Below are positions 45,471 through 54,072 of a stretch of DNA of 64,000 nucleotides, piece by piece. The first letter of the stretch is position 1; every line of letters starts with the position of its first letter. Both the position numbers and the translations under genes were made by a program. Below the pieces are notes generated by a model. The model saw only the letters and a program-made list of their open reading frames with translations, did not search any database and was not told the DNA's origin. Origin of the DNA: Vibrio furnissii CIP 102972 (lineage in GTDB: Bacteria; Pseudomonadota; Gammaproteobacteria; Enterobacterales; Vibrionaceae); assembly GCF_000176175.1 (NCBI RefSeq), contig NZ_ACZP01000014.1, positions 434,001-498,000 on the forward strand, in the 5' to 3' direction.

Positions 45471-45505
45471 AAGCAAGAAGCTGCTTTTATCGCAACTTCT
45501 TGCTT
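45471..45505 (-). terminator. Stem-loop after vasL
   Basis: A 10-bp stem AAGCAAGAAG (45471-45480) with CTTCTTGCTT (45496-45505) and a 15-base loop, 16 bases past the vasL stop. No clean T tract, so termination is uncertain. With the sigma-54 promoter 70 bases further on, it may separate the structural operon from the vgrG unit. Confidence 0.5.
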
Positions 45506-45520
45506 CTTGGTCTTGTTGCA

Positions 45521-46798
45521 CTATTGCGCGATTGGCTGCCCACTCAACGACTCTTCCAGTTGAGCCATCGTCCAGCTCAAATTATTGAGACGAGTTTTCA
45601 GAATCTCCAACTCTTTGCGCGCCGATTCGATTTCGCCTTGCTTAATCAGATTCTGCACATAATCGACCCGGCCATAGACCGGCGACAAACTCACAGCAAA
45701 ATCTTCCAACGATTTGGTCTGGCGCTGTAAATCACGCCATTTTTCGCGCTTGGCCAACAGCGAAATATTGGCCATCTTGGTACGAATTTCACCAAATCGC
45801 TGCACAAACAGTTCGGTTTGCTCCAGTGCAGCTCGCTGCGCTGCACTAAACGCTTCATCGCTTGTTTTAATTTGCTCATCGTCTGGATAGAGTGTGCGTA
45901 GTGTTGCCATTTCATGCATCGCTTCGCGTTTGCTCTGTTCCATCGAAATAGCGCTTTTTTGCCCGATTGATTGCTCATAAAGTGGCACCAGATCGCTTTT
46001 CCAACGTGCAATTTGATTGTCAGACACAGACTGTTGAAAATGGCGGCGCGCATCGTCACTGCTGAGCGTCGCGACCTCAACACGCATGGCGTAATCGCTG
46101 GTGTGAAACCACGGAATCACCTGATATGCCCACACCGCGCCCACAGACAAAACACAACCCGTCACAAAGGCCAGCGACAATCGCATGCGATGGACGCGTC
46201 GCAGCACTTGTGGCTCTGCGTCCCCCGCCTGTTGGTGCTGCCGTTTCACTAGGCTGTGATATTGGGTTTCAATGCGGTCGATGTGTTCAAAGAGCGCAAA
46301 CCCGACGCCTTCGAAATCCACCAAATACTCCGGTTGCTGCCGCTCAAGCTGATGGTGGATACGTTCGCAAAAACGTTCGCAACGATATAAATCGCGTAGC
46401 GATTCGTAGTTGGGCTTCAGGTCTTTGAGTTCCTGCACCACTCGGGCGTTGACCCAATCCAAGACTTCTTTACGCATCTTGGCGGTTTTCACATCCGGCT
46501 GACTTAGATTGCTCAAACTGACACTCAGCAATTCCAACCCGTTGGCATACCCCGCTAATCCCACCGTTTTTAGATTGGCGACCGCAAAGTAACCGCACAT
46601 CAACAAGTCCAGCCCGGCACGCTTTGCCAACGCGTCACAAGATTCGCGCACGACTTCCCAATCGGTTCCCCCCGCTAACGGATTAAATCGACGGTTAATC
46701 TCATCTCTGATTTTCTGGTAAACATCCAGTTGACGAATAACATCGGTGTCATTGGTCAAACGGTAGTAAGCGTTATCAATAAATAAAATGTTGGACAT
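45521..46798 (-). CDS. vasL: T6SS protein VasL (ImpA-N domain, membrane-anchored)
   Basis: A 425-residue protein of the VasL family (counterpart of VCA0121). An N-terminal ImpA_N domain (FNPLAGGTDWEVVRESCDALAKRAGLDLLMCGYFAVANLKT...YANGLELL) like that of TssA, a central membrane helix (MRLSLAFVTGCVLSVGAVWAYQVI, ~200-222) and a C-terminal coiled-coil region. Related to TssA but membrane-bound; exact function unclear. The start at 46798 follows GGACG; an in-frame TTG is at 46804. Separated from tssM by a hairpin of 46 bases. Confidence 0.85.
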   Translation of the reverse strand: MSNILFIDNAYYRLTNDTDVIRQLDVYQKIRDEINRRFNPLAGGTDWEVVRESCDALAKRAGLDLLMCGYFAVANLKTVGLAGYANGLELLSVSLSNLSQPDVKTAKMRKEVLDWVNARVVQELKDLKPNYESLRDLYRCERFCERIHHQLERQQPEYLVDFEGVGFALFEHIDRIETQYHSLVKRQHQQAGDAEPQVLRRVHRMRLSLAFVTGCVLSVGAVWAYQVIPWFHTSDYAMRVEVATLSSDDARRHFQQSVSDNQIARWKSDLVPLYEQSIGQKSAISMEQSKREAMHEMATLRTLYPDDEQIKTSDEAFSAAQRAALEQTELFVQRFGEIRTKMANISLLAKREKWRDLQRQTKSLEDFAVSLSPVYGRVDYVQNLIKQGEIESARKELEILKTRLNNLSWTMAQLEESLSGQPIAQ

Positions 46799-46821
46799 GT
46801 ACAACGTCGTCCTAAATCAAC

Positions 46822-46849
46822 AGGAGCGGGAAACCCGCTCCTTTATTTT
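46822..46849. other. Hairpin between tssM and vasL
   Basis: AGGAGCGGG (46822-46830) pairs with CCCGCTCCT (46834-46842) around AAA. T-rich sequence follows on the plus strand, the wrong side for the T6SS genes. On the minus strand the A-rich side comes first. It looks like an intrinsic terminator pointing the opposite way, or an mRNA stem that separates tssM from vasL. Confidence 0.6.
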
Positions 46850-46850
46850 T

Positions 46851-49800
46851 TTAATACAAGGTTTTAGACAGTTTGAACGATCTGAACAGACGTTCCGTAA
46901 ATGGGTTGGCATCGGCTTCAGCGTTGATGCGGTAAATCATATCGCCGCCATCCACCGCAAATTTGTAATCCACCGACGTGGTACTCGCGGCCACCACGTC
47001 CCCTTGGTCAAGCAGGCGGAAGAATGCCCACGGCCCCTGAATATTGATGCTGCGTGGTGACATGTTGGTTTTGGTCGGAACCAGCGTCACTTTCGACACA
47101 GCCGAATCCCGCAGTGTGTTTGGCCAAATCAGCTCCACGCTATCGCGCGGACCATGGCTATACGCCAGATATTGACCATCGACATTCAATACACTGCGGC
47201 GTTTATTGCCACTCAAACGCAGCGGTTCAACTGAGAAACTGACATCCAAAATGCCTTTGCGGTTAAAGAAGGCTTCACGGATTTTTTGCGCCTGTTTGAT
47301 CTGACTGAGCACGTCTTTGCGAATGATCGACTGCGAGGTGTCGTCGTTATTCACCGTGATGTTCTCTTCGATGAACATACGCAACTGATTGTTGTAGAAG
47401 CTATCCAGCGTACCATTCGGAGCAAAGAAAGCTTCGAAATCTTCCAGTGACGCATCTTTTTTCGATGCGGCATTGAACGGATAACGCCCCGCCAGTTTCT
47501 CTTCGAACGTCTTGTAGACATCTTCATGCCAACGCACTTCGAGGTGTTTGATCGCCTCTTGTTTCACCACATACCAGCTCTCATCCGCCAGTTTAGCGAC
47601 CATCGTATCGAGCGGTTTGGGCAAGCCAGACGCGATGCGTTTCAAAGTATAGATTGGGTCTGCATTGACGAGCTTCACTCGCGCCTTGGTCGCATCAAGC
47701 GCTGCCATGCCAACATCCGGTGCATCCTGAATGGATTTCAGGTAGTTCTTCAGCTCTTCCACCGATGCCAACACTTCATGAAGATACGCAGGCTTATCAC
47801 CAACGGGTTTGATCATGTTGTTCAAATCAGAGAACGGCGCTTCGATCATCGAGGCCACTTTATATTTGGGACTCTTGAGCAGCTCTTTCTGCGCGCTGTC
47901 GTCTTTTGGCAAGGCGGCAAACATCTTGGTGTTGTCGTCGAGTGTACGCAGCAGACGTTGCAGCGGTTCGATGTTGCCCGTCAGGTTGTCCAGCACCGTG
48001 ACGGCATCATTGATATCGCTGAAATATTTCATGTCGATTTCATTTAACGCCGCACGCCAAGTGTTGGTGTAATCCGCCACGTACAGATTTCGAATCTTAT
48101 CGCGCAGCGCTTGTTTGTCCGCTTCACTGAACTGCGCCGACTTCGACTGCCCTAAAACCCAACTGTCGATCAATGCCAGTTCCGACACCGATTCAGACTG
48201 CGGCATAAAGTAATCTTCAAAGCCGCGCTTGGTGAGCATTTGCGGAATGTACAGCGTGCTGCTGTTCATCACGCGCTCTTCAAACACCACGTCAAATACC
48301 GGCCCCACCAGATTACGCAGGTTGATCGCCGGGCCAAGCACCGTTTGCGCATTCAGCTTCAGGTTACGGTAAACACGTTGATCGTTTGGCATTGACCCCA
48401 AATCACGTTGCACATTCGCGATGGTATTGTCATACGGCTTCATCACCTGATTGGCGACTTTATCGCCGCGCGCACGCTCACCCGCTAAATCGGTATGACG
48501 CATGGCGTAATCGAGGTGACCCAACAGTTCTTCCTGAATTTCACGGCGACCTGAGAACTCCTGCTGCCAATATTTGGCAAAGTAGTCCATCACGTAATCT
48601 TTGTAGCGACCGCTTTTATCTACCATCATGCGATACACGCGCAGCACCGCCAGTTTTTCTTCATCCGTTTGCGCCTGATTCAGGTCAACCACCACATCCG
48701 CCATCAGCAGCGGCAGAAAACGGCTTTCCAGCAGGTTCAAATACGTCGCTTCCACCATCGGCCCGATGGTATGGCCCTGATACAGGCCAAAATCAGAAAT
48801 AAAGCGCGGTTTTTCACGGAAGAAACCAAACTCCAACGTGGCTTCACGAATTTTGTTCAGCGGCTCCAGCACATCTTTTTGCGACGCCAGATAGACATTG
48901 GACGGGTATTGATCGTTGTACTGGTTCACCTTCGCCAGCACCGCATCGGAATGCTTGATGTTGGCCAAGTAGTTACGATGCCAAGTCCCGGCAAGCAGCA
49001 CAGTCGCAATCGAACAAGTGAGGAACGACAACGCAATCAAGCGGCGCTTTTGGCGCGCAATTCGAAAGTTATCCGACGCCAGTCCGGCTTCCGGATAAAT
49101 GATGTTACTGAACAGCTTTTGGGTGAAATAGATGGTTGAGTTTTTCGCGCGCTGAGCAGTATTGACCGCATGCGATAAACCGTAACGGCGCGACGCCGCA
49201 TCATCGAACGCATTGGTCGGCACACCTTGCTGATACACCGAAGTAAAGTAAGCCCCACGTACCAGTGCGGAAGTGGAGAACTGATCACTCGCCAAAGCAT
49301 CTTGGAAAAATTGCGTCAGGATTTCTTTCAAACCGGAGATCTGGCGCGTGAAACTGTAGATGGCATTGCGTTCATCCAGCGACATCGGCGCCGAAACCGC
49401 ATGGGGCAAAACCCCATGAATCCGCTCGACAAACTCGGCGTATTCTTTGGCAAACTCTTCCAACCAGTGATCCAAGTTATCAATTGAATCCAGCGAGAAG
49501 GTAAAGCCCAGCACTTCTTCACGCTGGCTCTTGGTGTAGTGTTTGAAAAACGGTTCAAAGCCATACAGAAGATCAAGTTTGGTCAGTGCAATGTACACCG
49601 GCAAACGCGTTGAAAGAGTTTCCATCAGCTCACGCAGACGAGCGCGCAGCAGACTGGCGTAGGCTTTACGCTCCGATGCCGTTGCCGTTGCTAAGTGTGA
49701 CACATCCAACGCCAAGACAATACCGTTCAGCGGACGGCGACTGCGAGTTCTGTCCAGCCAATTGACAAAATGCAGCCACAAACGGCGCTCCATCGCTCCG

Positions 49801-50396
49801 TCGTTGTCTTCACTGCGATTGCCCTGTGTCAGCAGCTCACCATCCGGGTCAATCAGTACCGATTCATCGCCAATCCACCAATCAAACGAATACGGATTTT
49901 CGCTTTTCTGTCCTGAAGCACGCATCACCGACGAGAACACAAATTTCTGGCCGGAGCGGTTAATCAGGCTGGTTTTACCCGCATTTTCTAGCCCCAACAC
50001 CAGATACCACGGTAGCGCATACAAATAATTGCGCTTATTGAGGTTCTGTTTCATGTTGACCATGACCTGATTCAGTTCGACTTCCTGACGTTCCTCGAAT
50101 AACTGAATCGGGTCTTGGCGCAGTTGCTCATCACGTTTCTGCTGCGCTTGATAGCCTTGCAGTTTACGCCATTGCCAAAAGCCCCAAACGGCGAATGCGC
50201 CCAGAGTAAACAGGCTGCTTGCGACCGCACGAGCCCCCACAGACTCGAGCGGCTTGTGACCGGAAACCTCTAGCCAAGGGCCCGCCCACCAAATTGCGAC
50301 GTTCAGTAAAATGAACGTGGTGAATAGCAAAATCGGCAAAGCAGCCACCATTCCCGGCTTGAGCTTTCTCACTATTCCAACAATAAATTTCCACAT
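46851..50396 (-). CDS. tssM: T6SS inner-membrane subunit TssM (IcmF/VasK)
   Basis: An 1181-residue inner-membrane protein. Two N-terminal TM helices (PILLFTTFILLNVAIWWAG at 21-39; VASSLFTLGAFAVWGFW at 58-74), a cytoplasmic GTPase-like domain with Walker A GLENAGKT at 135-142, a third TM at about residues 455-475 (LIALSFLTCSIATVLLAGTW), then a large periplasmic domain that contacts TssJ. TssM, TssL and TssJ make the membrane complex. The Walker A is intact, which in this family allows nucleotide use. 18 bases separate it from tssA. Confidence 0.96.
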   Translation of the reverse strand: MWKFIVGIVRKLKPGMVAALPILLFTTFILLNVAIWWAGPWLEVSGHKPLESVGARAVASSLFTLGAFAVWGFWQWRKLQGYQAQQKRDEQLRQDPIQLFEERQEVELNQVMVNMKQNLNKRNYLYALPWYLVLGLENAGKTSLINRSGQKFVFSSVMRASGQKSENPYSFDWWIGDESVLIDPDGELLTQGNRSEDNDGAMERRLWLHFVNWLDRTRSRRPLNGIVLALDVSHLATATASERKAYASLLRARLRELMETLSTRLPVYIALTKLDLLYGFEPFFKHYTKSQREEVLGFTFSLDSIDNLDHWLEEFAKEYAEFVERIHGVLPHAVSAPMSLDERNAIYSFTRQISGLKEILTQFFQDALASDQFSTSALVRGAYFTSVYQQGVPTNAFDDAASRRYGLSHAVNTAQRAKNSTIYFTQKLFSNIIYPEAGLASDNFRIARQKRRLIALSFLTCSIATVLLAGTWHRNYLANIKHSDAVLAKVNQYNDQYPSNVYLASQKDVLEPLNKIREATLEFGFFREKPRFISDFGLYQGHTIGPMVEATYLNLLESRFLPLLMADVVVDLNQAQTDEEKLAVLRVYRMMVDKSGRYKDYVMDYFAKYWQQEFSGRREIQEELLGHLDYAMRHTDLAGERARGDKVANQVMKPYDNTIANVQRDLGSMPNDQRVYRNLKLNAQTVLGPAINLRNLVGPVFDVVFEERVMNSSTLYIPQMLTKRGFEDYFMPQSESVSELALIDSWVLGQSKSAQFSEADKQALRDKIRNLYVADYTNTWRAALNEIDMKYFSDINDAVTVLDNLTGNIEPLQRLLRTLDDNTKMFAALPKDDSAQKELLKSPKYKVASMIEAPFSDLNNMIKPVGDKPAYLHEVLASVEELKNYLKSIQDAPDVGMAALDATKARVKLVNADPIYTLKRIASGLPKPLDTMVAKLADESWYVVKQEAIKHLEVRWHEDVYKTFEEKLAGRYPFNAASKKDASLEDFEAFFAPNGTLDSFYNNQLRMFIEENITVNNDDTSQSIIRKDVLSQIKQAQKIREAFFNRKGILDVSFSVEPLRLSGNKRRSVLNVDGQYLAYSHGPRDSVELIWPNTLRDSAVSKVTLVPTKTNMSPRSINIQGPWAFFRLLDQGDVVAASTTSVDYKFAVDGGDMIYRINAEADANPFTERLFRSFKLSKTLY

Positions 50397-50414
50397 GTGA
50401 ATTGTGTCCTTCGT

Positions 50415-51815
50415 TTACTCTGACGTTGTATATCGTTCTAATTGTTCCACCAACGATGGTTCCCAATCGGTAACCTGCATGGTAGTGACTTGATGATGTA
50501 AGGTTTGATACTGCGCTTTCGCCATCGCATCGAGATGATTGGCGTTGAGCAGATCGGCAGAAAGCATCCGCCAGTAAAATTTGTCGCGCGGCTCCGTGGC
50601 TGCCACCAGGCCGTCATTGAGCATCGACAAGGCGACCGCGATGCCGCCTTCTTTTGCCAAAGCCATCGCTTCTTTGCGTTTTTCCTGCCAATCACCGCCC
50701 ACACTTTGCCCGCCAGTCGAGCCGTTGGCGGATGCCAGCCATTCCTTCACGCTGTCGGAAACAAACGGTTCGCCCCCTTTAAATTTGAGTTCCAGCAGCG
50801 AAGGCATCCGGGCGAGAAATTGCTGCGTTTCTTCTGTGATGGCTAGGCACCAGCTCTCTTTACCCAAGTGTTGTGCAATGGTGAAGCTCATCAGTTGGCC
50901 GTCAAACCAGTACGGGGAGAGCGTGAGGCTCTGCTCGACCTTACGCCAAAGCGTCAGATCCGCATGACGCATCTGATCCTGATAATCTTTCATTCGGTCT
51001 TGCTGCATGCCGCGCAGCATGGTTTCACCATCGGCTTTGTGATCCGGCAACGTGGTAATCGTCCCCCAAACGGCGTAGCGGCGCAGGCGAATCGACAGCG
51101 CAATGCCAAACTCCTGCTCAGCAAGAAAATCCGCGACTTTGAGCAGCGTCTGCTTGGCCGCTTTGTCACTGGAGTTATCTACCGACAAGGCTGAACTGGT
51201 CGTGGTCGGGCGCGGCGACTCAACAGGCTTGGCCGTTTGCTGCTGTTCGGCTTGCTGACGCGCTTCGACTTTATTCAGTTCACTCTGAACCGAGCGAGCC
51301 ACGGCTTCGACCACATCCGAACTCAGCCCCTGCGCGTCAATGACGTTTTGCCATGCACCCACCGCCTCATTCAATGCTTGGCGGTCCTGCGCATCAAACT
51401 GATTAAAATCGATTTTTTCAGTCGCCATCGAAAAACGCTGCGCAATCTGACTGAAAAACTTGCGTCTTGGCAGGTTGCCGCGTTTGCCCGGCGCGGGATA
51501 ACTCGCTTCCCAGAAAGACGCCATAAAGTCGCTCATCAGCTCAAAGGAGAGAATAAAGCGGGATGGCGACAGTTGGTTGTGCAGGCATTGCAGCAGATAC
51601 ACCAGCAGCTTGATGTCTTTAGTTTTGCCTTGCAGCAATTTCAGCGCACTGTGTTCCACTTCGTCCCACTGCACGCTGCCGTGCGATAGCGAGCCCACTT
51701 TCATCATTTGATCTTCGATAAACTCAAACAGAGGATCGTCAATCAAACGCTCGCCGACCGGATTGTCTCCGGCAATCGGCTGTGCCACACAGCGGCGGTA
51801 TTCCGTTAATTCCAT
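50415..51815 (-). CDS. tssA: T6SS protein TssA (VasJ, VCA0119 family)
   Basis: A 466-residue protein with an N-terminal ImpA_N domain (LTEYRRCVAQPIAGDNPVGERLIDDPLFEFIEDQMMKVGSLSHGSVQWDEVEHSALKLL) and a C-terminal region with YWFDGQLMSFTIAQHLG of the VCA0119 family. TssA proteins coordinate baseplate and tail-sheath assembly in the cytoplasm. Overlap-free with vasI (9 bases). It is a long TssA type with a C-terminal extension. Confidence 0.92.
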   Translation of the reverse strand: MELTEYRRCVAQPIAGDNPVGERLIDDPLFEFIEDQMMKVGSLSHGSVQWDEVEHSALKLLQGKTKDIKLLVYLLQCLHNQLSPSRFILSFELMSDFMASFWEASYPAPGKRGNLPRRKFFSQIAQRFSMATEKIDFNQFDAQDRQALNEAVGAWQNVIDAQGLSSDVVEAVARSVQSELNKVEARQQAEQQQTAKPVESPRPTTTSSALSVDNSSDKAAKQTLLKVADFLAEQEFGIALSIRLRRYAVWGTITTLPDHKADGETMLRGMQQDRMKDYQDQMRHADLTLWRKVEQSLTLSPYWFDGQLMSFTIAQHLGKESWCLAITEETQQFLARMPSLLELKFKGGEPFVSDSVKEWLASANGSTGGQSVGGDWQEKRKEAMALAKEGGIAVALSMLNDGLVAATEPRDKFYWRMLSADLLNANHLDAMAKAQYQTLHHQVTTMQVTDWEPSLVEQLERYTTSE

Positions 51816-51824
51816 GCAGGCCTC

Positions 51825-52484
51825 CTACCAACCACAGCGTTCACGCAGTGCCGACAACGCGTCGTTTAGCTCACCTGCATCAAACTGCAAACCGTCCGCA
51901 AATGGCGCGTTGGAGCGCAGCACCAGACGCGGCGCTCTTGCCATCGATTTCATCATTTCAATGGCGGGAATGCCGCGTGCCGACGACATCAGAACACCGC
52001 TGTCATCGCTGCGCAGATACTCCGGCGGTGCATTGGCTACCGATACCTGAATGCGCGCATCGTCCACACTGCTTGGCAGCGCCAGTTCGACGCGGCTCAG
52101 GTTATCAATGCAACTCATCATCAGGATGGGTTTGGCATCGTGCTCAAACCGAGTGGTGCGATTGAGCGCCTTCAACGTGACCCAAGCATTGCTGCCTTTG
52201 CCTTCCCCTTCAGTCACCAGCACCATCGCCGCATCGCTGCCGCCAGCCGCTTGCATCGCTCGCTGCCAAGACGGTGGCACGTTCTGCTTAGGGGCGCTTG
52301 CCACTTCATCCACGGGCGTTTGAAAAACGTGGTCAAAACAGGCCAAACGTTCTAAGCGCCCCGTGATGGCGCGGCATTGCTCCGCCTGCATCACCAACGC
52401 ATTAGACTCTTGCGCCCATGCCGAAGCCGACAGCATCAATAGCAGTGCACTGGCCCCGGAAAATGCATATCGCGATCTTGTCAT
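51825..52484 (-). CDS. vasI: T6SS-associated protein VasI (TagO family)
   Basis: A 219-residue exported protein, signal peptide MTRSRYAFSGASALLLMLSASAWA, mature start QESNALVMQAEQCRAITGRLERLACFDHVF with two conserved Cys that fit a disulphide. The family (VCA0118) is known as TagO/VasI; it is a periplasmic accessory component. The start overlaps the vasH stop by 4 bases. Confidence 0.88.
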   Translation of the reverse strand: MTRSRYAFSGASALLLMLSASAWAQESNALVMQAEQCRAITGRLERLACFDHVFQTPVDEVASAPKQNVPPSWQRAMQAAGGSDAAMVLVTEGEGKGSNAWVTLKALNRTTRFEHDAKPILMMSCIDNLSRVELALPSSVDDARIQVSVANAPPEYLRSDDSGVLMSSARGIPAIEMMKSMARAPRLVLRSNAPFADGLQFDAGELNDALSALRERCGW

Positions 52485-54070
52485 AACGCCTTAATCTCCA
52501 GCTTCTGACATTTGTACGCCAAGGTGCGCTTCGGAATACCAAGGCTCTGCGCCGCTTTGGCGCGGTCACCCGAAAAGTGATTGAGGCGTTCGCGAATGAT
52601 TTTTTCTTCAAAGTCGCTCAGTGCTTGTTTGAGATCGTGAATCACCGAGTAGTTTTGTCCCGTCGTTGCTCGGGCGTGCTGAGGTTGAGTTGCCTGCGGC
52701 ATGATTGGCTCGTCGTGAGCAGACACCGCTGGCGATAGCATCGCCATCGAAGCAATGCGGTGCGTAAAACAGTGCTCTTCAACCTGCGTGCCATCGGCTG
52801 TTTGCGCGCAGCCAAATTCAATCAGATGCTTGAGTTCACGGACATTGCCCGGGAAATCATGTTGTTTGAGGCAATCGATCGCGCTGTAGTGCAGGCCACG
52901 AATGTTTTTGCCGTGCTGCTGATTGAACACACGCACAAAATGTTGCGCCAGCAGATCCACATCATCCAGACGGGAAGCAAGGCGTGGCAAGGTGATCGGA
53001 TACTGGAACAGACGATAGTAAAGATCCTGACGAAACGCTTTGCGACGCACCTGATCCAGCAAGTTGACATGCGTTGCCGACACCAAGCGAAAGTCTGATG
53101 TCAGTTCTTGCTTGCCCCCGACCGGACGGAAGGTTTTCGACTCCAGCACCCGCAGCAACTTTGCTTGCAGCGCCAGTGGCATATCGCCGATTTCATCGAG
53201 AAACAAGGTGCCACCGTTGGCTTGGGCGATCAGTCCTTGCTTATCGCTGTCTGCGCCCGAGAAGGCGCCTTTGCAATACCCAAACAGTTCACTTTCAAGT
53301 AAATTTTCGGGAATGGCGGCACAGTTGATGGCCACAAACGGCGCATGTTTGCGTGATGAAAGATCGTGTACCGCTTCAGCCGCCAGTTCTTTCCCCGTAC
53401 CCGTTTCCCCCTGCACCATCACCGACAAATTAGAGCTGGCTGCACTAACGATTTGCTCACGCAGCTTCTGCATCACCTCACTGTCGCCAATCAGTTTGCG
53501 CGACAGGTCGCTCACCAATACACGCTGCACGGAATCACGTTGAATGTCACATAGCGACTCTTTAAGCGCGCGGCGGTTTTGTTCTTCCCGTTCCATGTCA
53601 TGCAGCAGTGACCACTGCTGCGAGAACACATCGATGAATTTCAGGAAGGCATCATCTTGGAAAATGTTCGCCACCACATGACTTTCGCCAATCAGCAGCA
53701 AAATCGATTGCACATGGCGATGCCCCATCGGCAACGGTTGAATCCACACGGAATCAAACATTCCCACTTTTGACACCAGTTGGCTGAATGTGCGATTTGA
53801 CTGCCAAAACACCAGCTCTTCCGCGGTCAGATGCATAGCTTTTGACGATTGCAGCACATGCGCAAACGGATTATCAAAATCGGTGACCGCCCATGAATAG
53901 GTCAGGCGTTCATCATGAGGGACCAAGAGACGACCATCAGAGCTGGGCATCAACAACATCGCGTTCGAAAGCCCAAGCTCCTGCGCGATAATGTCAACAA
54001 ACCGGGTCGCCAACTGGTGAGGCTTTCGAAGGCCCACCAGATCGGCAGTGAACGCGAGCCAGTTACTCAT
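52481..54070 (-). CDS. vasH: Sigma-54-dependent T6SS activator VasH
   Basis: A 529-residue enhancer-binding protein. A GAF-like N-terminal domain (~1-185), AAA+ domain with Walker A GETGTGKE at 221-228, loop GAFSGA at 268-273 (the family consensus is GAFTGA), Walker B GGTLFLDEIG at 286-295, and a Fis-type HTH at the C-terminus (GDRAKAAQSLGIPKRTLAYKCQKL). VasH works with RpoN to turn on hcp and vgrG units in V. cholerae. Thr-to-Ser in the loop is conservative. It is encoded between tssH and vasI with overlaps of a few bases. Target: the consensus sigma-54 element at 45385-45399. Confidence 0.93.
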   Translation of the reverse strand: MSNWLAFTADLVGLRKPHQLATRFVDIIAQELGLSNAMLLMPSSDGRLLVPHDERLTYSWAVTDFDNPFAHVLQSSKAMHLTAEELVFWQSNRTFSQLVSKVGMFDSVWIQPLPMGHRHVQSILLLIGESHVVANIFQDDAFLKFIDVFSQQWSLLHDMEREEQNRRALKESLCDIQRDSVQRVLVSDLSRKLIGDSEVMQKLREQIVSAASSNLSVMVQGETGTGKELAAEAVHDLSSRKHAPFVAINCAAIPENLLESELFGYCKGAFSGADSDKQGLIAQANGGTLFLDEIGDMPLALQAKLLRVLESKTFRPVGGKQELTSDFRLVSATHVNLLDQVRRKAFRQDLYYRLFQYPITLPRLASRLDDVDLLAQHFVRVFNQQHGKNIRGLHYSAIDCLKQHDFPGNVRELKHLIEFGCAQTADGTQVEEHCFTHRIASMAMLSPAVSAHDEPIMPQATQPQHARATTGQNYSVIHDLKQALSDFEEKIIRERLNHFSGDRAKAAQSLGIPKRTLAYKCQKLEIKAL

Positions 54071-54072
54071 GA

